Counted from the first letter of the stretch, positions 17,722 through 25,990 are shown. The stretch is DNA of 52,862 nt from an uncultured Methylococcaceae bacterium (GCA_903928685.1 CAIYRS010000070.1:1-52862); one strand, 5' to 3'. Translations and numbers: made by a program. Notes: generated by a model not told the origin, from the letters alone.

Positions 17722-17904
17722 AGTGCGTAGGTATTCAAACAGATAACTGAACAATGCCTCATAACCCAATGCGGCCCCACCTTCAATGGCAGCGGCTTCG
17801 GCCTTATTTTCTATGGCTGGTAATCGGCTACTTTGGTTGCGCTCCAAGTCAGTGATGATTTGGGCAGTCAACTTCAATAGTTCAACTTGTGTTTCTTCTT
17901 TCAC
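17695..17904 (-). CDS. small hypothetical protein, leftward in early region
   Basis: 69 residues from a GTG at 17904-17902, preceded by AAGGGG. Starts with KEETQVELLKLTAQIITDLE, followed by an Ala/Glu-rich helix. It points against the early operon, in the same direction as the two repressor genes, so it may belong to a lysogenic transcript. Alternatively a chance frame; the good ribosome site favours a gene. Confidence 0.5.
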   Translation of the reverse strand: MKEETQVELLKLTAQIITDLERNQSSRLPAIENKAEAAAIEGGAALGYEALFSYLFEYLRTLLVADKPL

Positions 17905-17948
17905 TTTAACCCCTTAGCCTTAGGCTAACTATTATAGATAGGTACGCC

Positions 17949-18164
17949 ATGCCAACCACCCCGGAAATAAACCCCACTTTTTCACAAATGGCGCAAGCCT
18001 TACATGACAAAGCCTTTACTGTGAAGAATTCGGTACCGCCACCGTATTTGACCAAGCTAGGAAACTTGATGATGGCGTTACTGGAAACGGGAGCGTCCAT
18101 TGATGAAGCACGAACAGCATTACAGCACCTTGATAATGAATGGCGGCAAGCTCCAGCGGAATAG
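17949..18164 (+). CDS. small hypothetical protein
   Basis: 71 residues, starting MPTTPEINPTFSQMAQALHD. Mostly helical (YLTKLGNLMMALLETGASID then EARTALQHLDNEW). Precedes the non-coding stretch that holds the 18-bp palindrome. Unknown function. Confidence 0.6.
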   Translation: MPTTPEINPTFSQMAQALHDKAFTVKNSVPPPYLTKLGNLMMALLETGASIDEARTALQHLDNEWRQAPAE

Positions 18165-18222
18165 GCACAAACGGCTCATTTGCCATTAACTGGAAAAACA
18201 TTAGTTGCCTGCATCTGAACCC

Positions 18223-18243
18223 AAACCGCCGATTTGGCGGTTT
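18223..18243 (+). terminator. possible rightward terminator hairpin
   Basis: AAACCGCC, loop GATTT, GGCGGTTT, then GACTTTTC. It would end the rightward transcript of 16641-18164 in front of the opposing repressor genes. The T tract is short, so this is tentative. The surrounding gap 18165-18382 otherwise holds only the palindrome at 18286. Confidence 0.5.
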
Positions 18244-18285
18244 GACTTTTCGTCATCATCAATGATGGTTTTACCTCCTACCAGC

Positions 18286-18326
18286 GGGTGACCCAAAACC
18301 TACGATATGTAGGTTTTGGGTCACCC
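18286..18326. repeat. perfect 18-bp palindrome echoing the antirepressor gene
   Basis: Left arm GGGTGACCCAAAACCTAC, loop GATAT, right arm GTAGGTTTTGGGTCACCC. The T tract is on the wrong side for a terminator in either direction. The right arm equals 19725-19742 inside the antirepressor gene except for one base, so a leftward transcript through it would be complementary to that mRNA. Confidence 0.9.
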
Positions 18327-18382
18327 CTAAAAAAAAACCAACAACTTTTTACAAGCCCGTGAGGCTAGGCATGGGGCATTAT

Positions 18383-18751
18383 TTAACCCCCAGTGATTGA
18401 TTTCAATAAATCTACCCTGTTTTTACTGGCTTCTGCCTCAATCTCATCTGCCGTCCGTGTCTTTTGCGACACCAATTCGCAGATGGTCTGCTTGTCGCTA
18501 TCCCGGCAGCGCAGGTAGTTTGTAAGCATTTTCCGATCATCCTGGCTACATGGCCCCGCTTCCCCCGTCAAAATGTATTGCACGTCCACGCCGTTTTTAG
18601 CCAACAATGCTAGCGTTAATAGTTCGGGATAACGCTGGCCTTTTTCCCATGCTACTACCGCCGCCTTCGTTTGCCCGCAACATTCGCCAAAGTCAATTTC
18701 CGACTTTTTCAGGCGCTGTCTTTCTTCATTAAACCGTTTGTTGATGCTCAT
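18383..18751 (-). CDS. XRE-type helix-turn-helix regulator
   Basis: 122 residues. Residues 1-70 form an XRE-type HTH: RFNEERQRLKKSEIDFGECC, QTKAAVVAWEKGQRYPELLT and ALLAKNGVDVQYILTGE, the last being the usual end of phage CI/C2-like N-domains. The short C-terminal part is helical. It lies 3 bases after the other XRE gene, so the two are one transcript. Probably a second repressor or co-regulator of lysogeny. Confidence 0.85.
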   Translation of the reverse strand: MSINKRFNEERQRLKKSEIDFGECCGQTKAAVVAWEKGQRYPELLTLALLAKNGVDVQYILTGEAGPCSQDDRKMLTNYLRCRDSDKQTICELVSQKTRTADEIEAEASKNRVDLLKSITGG

Positions 18752-18754
18752 GAT

Positions 18755-19258
18755 TTATCCTCCTATGGTTGTTTTTGGGCTGCCAAGCTGATTTGCGGTT
18801 GGTAAATCTTTGGCCAACAAAAAGACGGTGTCCACAAACGCCTTGAGGGCTTGCTTGGTTGTGCCGTAGGTATGGGCATAACTCATCAGTGTCTGAAGAT
18901 TATCGGCAGAAAATTCTACTCCCCTTTCTTCCTGTACTTCCTCTATTACCGCAAGGGACATATCCAGTACCGCCTTCATACGCTCAGTGTTGCTAAGGCC
19001 TGCAAAGGGGGCGGCCTTACGCTCGCCCGTCAGTATATAAGCCGTGTCAAATCCCGCTTCTTCCAGTTTAGCTAAATAGGCGATATCCGGGGTTCGTTTA
19101 CCGCTTTCATAACTTCGTTGAGATTGCACAGTAATTTCCGCCAACTTCGCCAACTGCTCCTGTGTTAACCCCCGTTGTTTCCTTTCCTCTTTAATTCTTT
19201 CGCAAAACAGCAACATTATTTTCTCTTTTTTATTGACAGTAGAAACGTTTGTTTCCAT
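18755..19258 (-). CDS. XRE-family phage repressor
   Basis: 167 residues from 19258; an internal ATG at 19216 (MLLFCERIKEERKQRGLTQE) gives 153 residues and leaves the putative operator free, so it may be the real start. HTH at about residues 20-75 (GLTQEQLAKLAEITVQSQRS, YESGKRTPDIAYLAKLEEAG, ending YILTGER). C-terminal part helical without a LexA-type protease motif. It faces the Ner-like gene across 57 bases, the usual repressor/early switch. Confidence 0.85.
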   Translation of the reverse strand: METNVSTVNKKEKIMLLFCERIKEERKQRGLTQEQLAKLAEITVQSQRSYESGKRTPDIAYLAKLEEAGFDTAYILTGERKAAPFAGLSNTERMKAVLDMSLAVIEEVQEERGVEFSADNLQTLMSYAHTYGTTKQALKAFVDTVFLLAKDLPTANQLGSPKTTIGG

Positions 19259-19290
19259 AATTACCTCGCATTAAAACAGTTTGTAATTAT
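19257..19290. promoter_or_regulatory. candidate operator of the lysis-lysogeny switch
   Basis: Inverted repeat ATAATTAC at 19257-19264 and GTAATTAT at 19283-19290, 18 bases apart, in the divergent gap between repressor and the BcepMu gp16-like gene. Placement suits a repressor or Ner-type binding site. No footprint exists; inference only. Confidence 0.45.
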
Positions 19291-19314
19291 TACCAACCCC
19301 AACCGGAGCTAACC

Positions 19315-19530
19315 ATGAATACCCAAACCAAAGTTAAAACCCCAGAACAAGCCAAGCAGGATCTGTGGGCTAGCGGCATGACCGTCACCCAGTGGGCGCG
19401 TGACCACAATTATACGCAACGCGAAGTATCAATGGTACTTAACGGGCAATACAAAGGCAAAAGCGGCAAAGCCCATGACATTGCTGTTGCCCTAGGCATT
19501 AAAGCTAAGCCCCAACAAGAAGCGGCTTAA
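19315..19530 (+). CDS. BcepMu gp16-family DNA-binding protein
   Basis: 71 residues: KTPEQAKQDLWASGMTVTQW, ARDHNYTQREVSMVLNGQYK, GKSGKAHDIAVALGIK. This is the pattern of the BcepMu gp16 family (TIGR04111), a small HTH protein found next to transposable-phage switches, in the position of Mu ner. It is the first rightward gene beyond the repressors with a CCGGAG ribosome site. Likely negative regulator of early transcription. Confidence 0.85.
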   Translation: MNTQTKVKTPEQAKQDLWASGMTVTQWARDHNYTQREVSMVLNGQYKGKSGKAHDIAVALGIKAKPQQEAA

Positions 19531-19541
19531 GGAGTAACACC

Positions 19542-20150
19542 ATGAATCCAACTAACACCGATTTACAATCCTACACTTTCCAAAACCATATCTTACGCAC
19601 ATTTATTGATGAGCAGGGTATGCCGTGGCTCATCGCTAAGGAAGTCGCCGACATCCTTGAATACAGCGATGCTTTCAAAATGACCAATAAGCTAGATGAT
19701 GACGAAAAGTCAAACCTACAAATCGTAGGTTTGGGGTCACCCACTGGCGGACGAGGCACAACCATCATTAACGAGTCCGGTTTATATGCCGCCATCATCA
19801 CCAGCCAAAAACCCGCCGCCAAACGGTTCAAAAAATGGGTGACATCTGAAGTGCTGCCTAGCATCCGTAAAACAGGCAGTTATCACCTTGCTGATGAACC
19901 TGTTTACAAAGAAACCATCACCATCAGTAAAGACAGCTACATCCACTTGCTGGAAACCATACAAGAACTGCACGAGGAAGTGGACCGCCGCAAACAAAAG
20001 CGCAAGCCATGGACAGCCACCGATGAAGCCCGCCTACGCGCCCGCCATGCCGAAGGCTTAAGCACTGCTGAAATAGCCAAACTGCTAGGCCGTTCGGTAC
20101 AAAGTGTTGAAACGCGCTTTTATCATTTAAAAATCAAGGTGGCAATATGA
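19542..20150 (+). CDS. Bro-N antirepressor with C-terminal HTH
   Basis: 202 residues. Residues 10-115 are a BRO-N domain: FIDEQGMPWLIAKEVADILE, DDEKSNLQIVGLGSPTGGRG, IINESGLYAAIITSQKPAAK and FKKWVTSEVLPSIRKTG. The C-terminal 45 residues (WTATDEARLRARHAEGLSTA, EIAKLLGRSVQSVETR) form a second helix-turn-helix. Such proteins often counter phage repressors. Its codons for QIVGLGSP contain a hairpin and a near-copy of the palindrome at 18286, a possible antisense target. Confidence 0.85.
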   Translation: MNPTNTDLQSYTFQNHILRTFIDEQGMPWLIAKEVADILEYSDAFKMTNKLDDDEKSNLQIVGLGSPTGGRGTTIINESGLYAAIITSQKPAAKRFKKWVTSEVLPSIRKTGSYHLADEPVYKETITISKDSYIHLLETIQELHEEVDRRKQKRKPWTATDEARLRARHAEGLSTAEIAKLLGRSVQSVETRFYHLKIKVAI

Positions 20151-20269
20151 AAACCATCTTAAAAGCCATTGGCCTGCTGATACTCGCCGCGTTCATCTTC
20201 CAAGCGGGTGTCCGTTTTATCACCAACACCGCCAACAATTTACAACCGATTGGGGTGAATTATGAGTAG
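20147..20269 (+). CDS. small single-pass membrane protein
   Basis: 40 residues, starting MKTILKAIGLLILAAFIFQA, with one transmembrane helix at about 5-22. The ATG overlaps the antirepressor stop (ATGA), so translation is coupled. Unknown function. Confidence 0.6.
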   Translation: MKTILKAIGLLILAAFIFQAGVRFITNTANNLQPIGVNYE

Positions 20270-20975
20270 TGATCTTGTTGATATTTATATCAAACACCCG
20301 GTTACAGATGAACTATACCGCCCTAGCGCAATAGATTTCACCGACCCTCTTTCTTTAGCGGATAGCTTAGATTGTGGCTGGGAAGATACCCGCCTTACTC
20401 ATCCATCGGCATGTTTAACGGATTCTCCAGAGGCGGCTCATCAAAAGGCCACTCAACAATACCTTCAAGAAATAGCCGATACGCTTCCAGGCATATCTCG
20501 CCACGGGCTGAATGACGAAGACGTGAATCTTTCTTTTCAGCAACGGCAGGATGTTCAAACGATACCTGCGAGGCAAGTTGCGACATCCAGATTGCACCAA
20601 ATTGAAGAAATCCGTGCTCGTCGGGGTTTGGGTGCTTTCCCCGCATCTTCTGGCGACCCTTATCGGTACCGCCCGAGTATGCCGCCACCTGTCCGATATT
20701 GGCCCTCAGCCATGCAGTCCATCCAGAATAGCCAAGCCTACGCAAGTTGGTATGTAAAGCGAGTATGTCGTCATTACTTAAGCTATCCATCAGCTCTTTT
20801 ATATGTGCGTTCGTGTACATGTTGTAAGCGTGTGGTTGCATCTTGGATTGCCTCTGTTTATGAAAAATTAATGAATTGCCCTTATCCGCTAGTTGATAAG
20901 TCTTGGGAGAAAGACCCCGATCTGTGGATAGGCAAACACAGTGTAGCCATTTGGCGGATGTTAGTCAGTGGCTAA
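20262..20975 (+). CDS. hypothetical early protein with transposase-like N-terminal motif
   Basis: 237 codons open, overlapping the upstream gene by 8 bases and the downstream GTG by 8 (GTGGCTAA), which supports translation. Residues 5-20 (LVDIYIKHPVTDELYRP) closely resemble residues around 220-235 of the transposase encoded at 22841 (TVDVYVAHPVTGNLYRP). The middle part, which faces the opposite-strand frame 20395-20841, is Pro/Arg/Ser-rich and looks less protein-like. It may be a real gene, a hybrid, or partly a shadow of that opposing gene. Confidence 0.4.
   Translation: MSSDLVDIYIKHPVTDELYRPSAIDFTDPLSLADSLDCGWEDTRLTHPSACLTDSPEAAHQKATQQYLQEIADTLPGISRHGLNDEDVNLSFQQRQDVQTIPARQVATSRLHQIEEIRARRGLGAFPASSGDPYRYRPSMPPPVRYWPSAMQSIQNSQAYASWYVKRVCRHYLSYPSALLYVRSCTCCKRVVASWIASVYEKLMNCPYPLVDKSWEKDPDLWIGKHSVAIWRMLVSG
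20395..20841 (-). CDS. hypothetical protein, antisense within the early operon
   Basis: 148 residues; M1 has AGAGG upstream. Contains NDDILALHTNLRRLGYSGWT, DKGRQKMRGKHPNPDEHGFL, QFGAIWMSQLASQVSFEHPA and CLEAYRLFLEGIVEWPFDEP, all with a normal soluble-protein look. Codon use (AGG, ATA, GAG) differs from the neighbours, suggesting a separately acquired gene. It lies wholly inside the rightward frame 20262-20975. I favour it as the real gene of the pair for the overlapped part. Confidence 0.55.
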   Translation of the reverse strand: MQPHAYNMYTNAHIKELMDSLSNDDILALHTNLRRLGYSGWTAWLRANIGQVAAYSGGTDKGRQKMRGKHPNPDEHGFLQFGAIWMSQLASQVSFEHPAVAEKKDSRLRHSARGEICLEAYRLFLEGIVEWPFDEPPLENPLNMPMDE

Positions 20976-21441
20976 CGACGGCAAATCTTTTACCAGCAAT
21001 CAGGTGGATATTTTCCACCGATTAGCGGAAGAGAATGCGATGGAAGCCGCCACTGCCAGTGATTTGGACATAGGCACTGAATTGCAAGGCGCGATAAGCC
21101 ATTCCATCCGTCAGGCTAAAAAGCTCGGCATGTCGCGCGAACGCATTATTGAGCGGATGAACTTGTGCTTGCCGGAACTAAAAAATCCGCTGACGCTTCG
21201 GCAACTGAATGCCTGGACTGCCAACAGCAAAGAGTTTAGCGAATTTCCCGCGCGGTACTTGCCCGCGTTTTGCTGGGCAACGGGCTGCACGGTAACGATA
21301 CAAGTACTGGCGCAAGCCATTGAACATGAACTGATGGATACCCGCGAGCGCGTGGCCTTGGAATTAGGCCAGACGTTAGCACAAAAAACCTTAATCGACC
21401 GCAAAACGCGGCAACTGACCCGACAATTGACTGGAGATTGA
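20968..21441 (+). CDS. Mu-like early protein, hypothetical
   Basis: 157 residues from a GTG at 20968. The centre reads AISHSIRQAKKLGMSRERII, PLTLRQLNAWTANSKEFSEF and PARYLPAFCWATGC, a layout I associate with DNA-binding-like proteins in the early region of transposable phages. Helical C-terminus rich in Arg/Gln. Between antirepressor and transposase, stop 1 base before the next ATG. Confidence 0.7.
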   Translation: MANDGKSFTSNQVDIFHRLAEENAMEAATASDLDIGTELQGAISHSIRQAKKLGMSRERIIERMNLCLPELKNPLTLRQLNAWTANSKEFSEFPARYLPAFCWATGCTVTIQVLAQAIEHELMDTRERVALELGQTLAQKTLIDRKTRQLTRQLTGD

Positions 21442-21442
21442 T

Positions 21443-21787
21443 ATGAGCCAAATAGACCGCCCCAACGCATTAAGCGAAGCCATACACTTGGCGCATGAGG
21501 ATGCGGCAGTTTTAACCCAGCTCCGAGCCGACATACAAGACCTGCTTGACTTGTCGGCAGGATGCGAAGGCATAAGCATAATGGCGCACGATATATTTAT
21601 AAATACAGACCCTTTAATGCTGACTGACCCTAATGCCCATAAAAAAGTGATTGAACGTTTTCTGGCTATGCACGAACGAATTTCATACACCCTAGAAATC
21701 CTACAGGTCTTTTATAAAACCATATGCCTTGAAGAAGACTGGTTGGATGATGCTTTTTTTGATGCTGATGACCAGCTAAACGATTAA
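21443..21787 (+). CDS. hypothetical acidic early protein
   Basis: 114 residues, starting MSQIDRPNALSEAIHLAHED. Almost entirely helical and acidic, ending EEDWLDDAFFDADDQLND. Part of the early operon, 1 base after the previous stop. No family recognised. Confidence 0.65.
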   Translation: MSQIDRPNALSEAIHLAHEDAAVLTQLRADIQDLLDLSAGCEGISIMAHDIFINTDPLMLTDPNAHKKVIERFLAMHERISYTLEILQVFYKTICLEEDWLDDAFFDADDQLND

Positions 21788-21797
21788 GGGTGATGAC

Positions 21798-22844
21798 ATG
21801 AAAGGCAAGCTACTGATCCCCCAACCCCAAGACCCACACGCCGAATCTAAAGCAATTGTTGAGCGGCTGGTCGCGTCGGGAAAACGCATTGACATCAACC
21901 TGCCCACGACGCTGGTAGAGCAACAGCAATGGGCATTAGACCAGTACCAACAGCATATCCATTTTGGTGTGCAGTTTGGTTATGGCTTGGTAGTGATTAA
22001 GCAGCAGCTTGAGCATGGGGAGTTTATGGCATGGCTGCAATCTAGTGGCATTAATGCTCGGCCAGCACAGCAATATATGAAAGTAGCAAAGTTTTTGGCA
22101 TCAATGGATGGGAAAAACCAAATACGAAACGGCGTTTCGCTTTTGGACGACACCAACCCGCATCTCGACATAGAGCGTGAAGAGGAACTGGAAGTTGATG
22201 CTGTCCTGGCCAAAATCATCAAACTGCCCTTGCGTAAGCAAATAGTTCTAGCTAAAGAAACGCCCGACCGCATCCGTGAGTACATGCAGTCCGACCTGTT
22301 TGATGAGATCGACAAGATGCCGCCGAGTGAAATCCGCGCCATCATCCGCCAACAGAAGGAAATCGAAAGCCTGCGTACCAAGGGCGATTCCGCCAGCCAT
22401 CAGCTGTATCTGAAGCACACTGAGTTGGAAGCCTTAAAGAAAATACCCAGACAACACCTGCAAATGGATATTTTGCGTAAACAGATTTTGCAGGATTGCG
22501 AGTTGGTAAGCGGAGCCATGCAAAGGCTGCGTAAGGTATTTGATGAGGCCAAGCATTTTAGCCATGAACACGAGGAGGATGCCCGTAATTTGCTGGCGTT
22601 CCCTGCGCTGCATACGCTGGATGCGATACAAGGCCATGCTTATGAAATCAGTAAAAATTACCGTGACCGCTTTGGTGTGTTGGCGCACTTGCCAATCAGT
22701 GCGCCGAACCTTGACCAATTGACCGAGGATGAGCTGTTTTTGATAACCGAGTCCGTCAAAAGCCAACAGGCCGCCACCCGCCAATATGAAATGGAATTAG
22801 AACGGATGGAGAAGGCCATTAAAAAATCACGGGGTAAAGTGTGA
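21798..22844 (+). CDS. DUF3102-like early protein
   Basis: 348 residues with a good ribosome site (AAGGGTG). Residues 40-100 (WALDQYQQHIHFGVQFGYGL then LEHGEFMAWLQSSGINARPA) resemble DUF3102, found in phage and plasmid proteins with ParB-like architecture. Residues 180-240 are a coiled coil. It overlaps the transposase start by 4 bases, so it is made together with it. Role in replication or transposition is possible but unproven. Confidence 0.75.
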   Translation: MKGKLLIPQPQDPHAESKAIVERLVASGKRIDINLPTTLVEQQQWALDQYQQHIHFGVQFGYGLVVIKQQLEHGEFMAWLQSSGINARPAQQYMKVAKFLASMDGKNQIRNGVSLLDDTNPHLDIEREEELEVDAVLAKIIKLPLRKQIVLAKETPDRIREYMQSDLFDEIDKMPPSEIRAIIRQQKEIESLRTKGDSASHQLYLKHTELEALKKIPRQHLQMDILRKQILQDCELVSGAMQRLRKVFDEAKHFSHEHEEDARNLLAFPALHTLDAIQGHAYEISKNYRDRFGVLAHLPISAPNLDQLTEDELFLITESVKSQQAATRQYEMELERMEKAIKKSRGKV

Positions 22845-24562
22845 TGTCTACTGAATTGCAATCTGTTGTCACGCTGCAACCCATTCCCGCCATAAAAGGC
22901 ATGGCGCTGACAAACCGACGTATTGTTGATTCGGTTACGCCTGGAAACCGCCAGCAGACTGCTGCTTTTAAGACCGTGCTGTCCTATTTATTGGGGTTGC
23001 CTGTGGCAAAGGAGGCCACTTCCCACAGGATTGCTGAATTCCAACGCCTGTTTGGTTTAGGTAAGCTGCCCAACGATGTGGCGGCGGCATTAGCCCTTGT
23101 TAGGGGCAAGAAAGCGTCCGTATGCCCCAACCAAGCCACCCTGTACCGTTGGGTGGACGATCTTGAACGCTATGCCAACGGCAACCTTACCGCCTTGACT
23201 AAAAAACATACCGGACGTATCCGCACAGTTTGGGGTTGGGAGCAAAAGGCAGTGGAGTTGTTCAATTTACCAACTAAGCCAGGGTATGCCGACGTGGCCT
23301 TTTGGCTACGCACAGATTATGGTTTTGAGACGGCTACCAAGAGCCGCGTAACCCGTTATTTGCAAACTATGCCTGCAACCTTAGGTAAGCAATCACCTGG
23401 ACGGATGGGTAAGACGTTTTACAAGCATAACCTATCCCCTTACAAAATCCGCGATAACGACGTGTTGCCTGTCGGGTTTGGCTATGAGGGTGATGGGCAT
23501 ACGGTTGACGTGTATGTCGCCCATCCAGTGACAGGCAACCTGTACCGCCCTGAACTGACGCTGTGGATTGATGTGCGCTCACGCTTTGTGGTTGGCTGGT
23601 ATCTGGACAATGACGAATCCGCCATCACGACCTTATTTGCGATTTCAGAAGCATTGACTGCCCATGACCATGTCCCTGCCGTCTTATTCCTTGATAACGG
23701 CAGTGGCTTTAAAAGCCGGATGATGACTGATGAGGTCAGCGGCTTTTTTAGTCGCCTATCGATCACCCCTAGTTTTTCATTGCCCGGAAATTCAAAGGGC
23801 AAAGGGCTAGTGGAAGGATTTTTTAAGCTATTTAGAAACCGCCATGACAAAAAAGAGGCGTTTAAAGGCAGTTATTGCGGGCATGACATGGCCCCTGAAA
23901 TTATCCGCCGTTTACCGGATTTGGTTAAGCGTGGTAAACGCCAATTGCCTAGCTTAGCTGAATACGCTGCCTCGGTTGGTAAGTTTATTGATGACTATAA
24001 CCGTGAGCCAAAACCTGTATTAGAAGGTAAATGTCCTTTAGACGTCTGGGGAAAAGAACTATTACGCGTACCTGTACATATTCCAGCGGATGCGTTGGTA
24101 TGGCCTAGAGCAGTGCGTACGGTTACAAAATGGCGTATTCGTTTGGATAACCGTTTTTATGAAGCGGCGGAGCTGGCGCAGTACAACGGTTCTGAGGTGC
24201 TGGTGGAGTATAGCTTGCACCATGACCATGAAATCAGGGTATTGGATGATAAGGAGCGGTTAGTTTGTATTGCACAGCTAGTTGGGAAAGTGGGCAGAAA
24301 ACCTGAATCCAGATTGGATGAACTAACACAAAAACGGGAAGCAGGGCAAATCCGCCGGAAAGAAAACCAAATTGCTGAAATACAGCAACGCAACAAACCT
24401 GTGGTTACCATCGAAGATCGGCGCAATGCCCTAAGCGACATTATTGAATACACCCGTGTTGAAGACATGGGTACAGGTTTCAACCCCAAGGACTGTTTGT
24501 TTATTGGTGCTGAAACAGAGGAAGAAGTAATCCCTGCCTTTAATTACAAGGATTTCTTTTAA
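22841..24562 (+). CDS. DDE transposase of a Mu-like phage (MuA functional homologue)
   Basis: 573 residues. Acts on phage ends to insert and replicate by transposition. N-terminal 180 residues hold helical DNA-binding domains; the integrase core (rve) follows. Catalytic residues visible: Asp218 (EGDGHTVD), Asp285 (LFLDNGSG) and Glu325 (GLVEGFFK), a D-66-D-39-E spacing. C-terminal MuA-type domain at about 400-500, and a basic tail (KREAGQIRRKENQIAEIQQ). Similar in type to BcepMu transposase. It is followed by a small gene and the MuB-like ATPase, its usual partner. Confidence 0.95.
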   Translation: MMSTELQSVVTLQPIPAIKGMALTNRRIVDSVTPGNRQQTAAFKTVLSYLLGLPVAKEATSHRIAEFQRLFGLGKLPNDVAAALALVRGKKASVCPNQATLYRWVDDLERYANGNLTALTKKHTGRIRTVWGWEQKAVELFNLPTKPGYADVAFWLRTDYGFETATKSRVTRYLQTMPATLGKQSPGRMGKTFYKHNLSPYKIRDNDVLPVGFGYEGDGHTVDVYVAHPVTGNLYRPELTLWIDVRSRFVVGWYLDNDESAITTLFAISEALTAHDHVPAVLFLDNGSGFKSRMMTDEVSGFFSRLSITPSFSLPGNSKGKGLVEGFFKLFRNRHDKKEAFKGSYCGHDMAPEIIRRLPDLVKRGKRQLPSLAEYAASVGKFIDDYNREPKPVLEGKCPLDVWGKELLRVPVHIPADALVWPRAVRTVTKWRIRLDNRFYEAAELAQYNGSEVLVEYSLHHDHEIRVLDDKERLVCIAQLVGKVGRKPESRLDELTQKREAGQIRRKENQIAEIQQRNKPVVTIEDRRNALSDIIEYTRVEDMGTGFNPKDCLFIGAETEEEVIPAFNYKDFF

Positions 24563-24629
24563 TTAACCGCCCGTAATGGTTGTGGCGACCGTTACGGGTA
24601 AAACAAAAATACCAGCCGGAATTATAACC

Positions 24630-25016
24630 ATGACTGATAAAAATACCAAAATTACTGAACGCCTTGTGATTGACGGCGCTATCCGGTTTGCCGGACGGAA
24701 GTTTAACCCACCGGAAATCGCCCCTTATAACAACAACTTTGTGCAGGTGGCATACATCACCTTTGTTGATGAATATATCCATATCCTTGATGCCGATAGC
24801 AACTTGATTGTTACTTGTAGTAACCGTGTTGATGCACCTGTTACTGCTGCGCTTCGGCCTGTAAAAGACGCTTGGGAAGATGAGGCGGTCAGGTTGCACA
24901 ATGCACCGCAAAAATTCTCTTTAGGTGGCATTGTCAATATTCTTCGGGATATTTATGGCGACAGTATTACTAAACGCCATGTTTATCAGCTATTCAGCGA
25001 TCGGGGGGTGATATGA
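24630..25016 (+). CDS. hypothetical protein between transposase and ATPase
   Basis: 128 residues from MTDKNTKITERLVIDGAIRF (24630); an earlier in-frame ATG at 24576 lacks a ribosome site. Beta-rich first half, then DAWEDEAVRLHNAPQKFSLG and a final helix pair. It overlaps the ATPase start by 4 bases. No family recognised; the position suggests a transposition accessory. Confidence 0.65.
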   Translation: MTDKNTKITERLVIDGAIRFAGRKFNPPEIAPYNNNFVQVAYITFVDEYIHILDADSNLIVTCSNRVDAPVTAALRPVKDAWEDEAVRLHNAPQKFSLGGIVNILRDIYGDSITKRHVYQLFSDRGVI

Positions 25017-25990
25017 GTATTGTCTTCACCTCCGCCTACAGCCCGGCTGATAAGGAAATGGTTGCCTATATTAATGCCTGGTTGGATAGCAACCCTGATT
25101 ACTCTAAAGCGGAGTTGTCACGGGTAACGACTATCAACGAAGGTACTCGCAGTTCTGTCTTAGGCGGTAAATACCCCAGTCCACCAACCGAATTCCTAGA
25201 GCGGATGAAGGCTGCGCTGGACATGATTGATGAGCGCAAAAATACGGTTATCCGCACTGAAATACCTTTTGTTAATACCAGCGTGACTGAAGATATTATC
25301 GGTTTGGCTGACCGTGCGCGGCTAGATAAAGATTTTGGTATGTATGTCGGGCGGGTGGGTATTGGCAAAACCGAGGGTTTACGCAATTACGTCAGGACCA
25401 ACAAGCGCTCAGCATTACTGATAGAAACCTTCGGCGGCATTGACCACCTGACCTTTTTACAGTTGCTGGCAAAGTCCGCAAAATTACTGACTAGCGAGAA
25501 AAAGGCATCGCCCTTGCTTTTGCAGTTGATCGAAAAGTTTCAAGGCACCGACCACATTTTGCTGATTGATGAGGCCGAAAACCTGAAAAAGGACAGCTTT
25601 GAAGCCTTGCGGCGTATTTCGGATAAGGCGGGTATTGGCGTGATGCTGGTCGGTACACTGAAATTATTGCCCTTGCTGCAAGACCCAGACGGCAAATTTG
25701 GGCAAGTCAGCAGCCGGATTGGTTTTTGGGGCGACCCTGTCTTTCAGATAACACCAGCCGATTGCAATGTATTGGTTAACAGTTACTTCGGAAAAAAAGT
25801 AAGTGACGATCTATTGACCGCATTTTACCAATGCAGCGAGGGCAGTGCCCGGACGCTAAAGTCGTTGATGAAAAAAACAGCACGGACAACTAACAAAAAG
25901 CAGCTTCAAATTACCGCTGAGCTGATTTATTCCATCAACGCCAGCACTTCAGCGGGGCGTAGTTACCGTGTTGTACCGGGAGGTATGTAA
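25013..25990 (+). CDS. MuB/TnsC-like AAA ATPase
   Basis: 325 residues. N-terminal 60 residues resemble a small HTH segment (SKAELSRVTTINEGTRSSVL). Walker A is GRVGIGKT at 113-120, Walker B HILLIDEAENL from 181, and a sensor-like LVGTLKLLP follows. MuB-type ATPases choose target DNA, stimulate the transposase and give target immunity. Immediate downstream placement relative to the transposase supports this. Confidence 0.92.
   Translation: MSIVFTSAYSPADKEMVAYINAWLDSNPDYSKAELSRVTTINEGTRSSVLGGKYPSPPTEFLERMKAALDMIDERKNTVIRTEIPFVNTSVTEDIIGLADRARLDKDFGMYVGRVGIGKTEGLRNYVRTNKRSALLIETFGGIDHLTFLQLLAKSAKLLTSEKKASPLLLQLIEKFQGTDHILLIDEAENLKKDSFEALRRISDKAGIGVMLVGTLKLLPLLQDPDGKFGQVSSRIGFWGDPVFQITPADCNVLVNSYFGKKVSDDLLTAFYQCSEGSARTLKSLMKKTARTTNKKQLQITAELIYSINASTSAGRSYRVVPGGM

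Noticed and set aside
18286-18340. Intrinsic terminator at the 18-bp palindrome
   Set aside because: The T tract precedes the stem on the minus strand and is A on the plus strand, so no U tail follows it in either direction.
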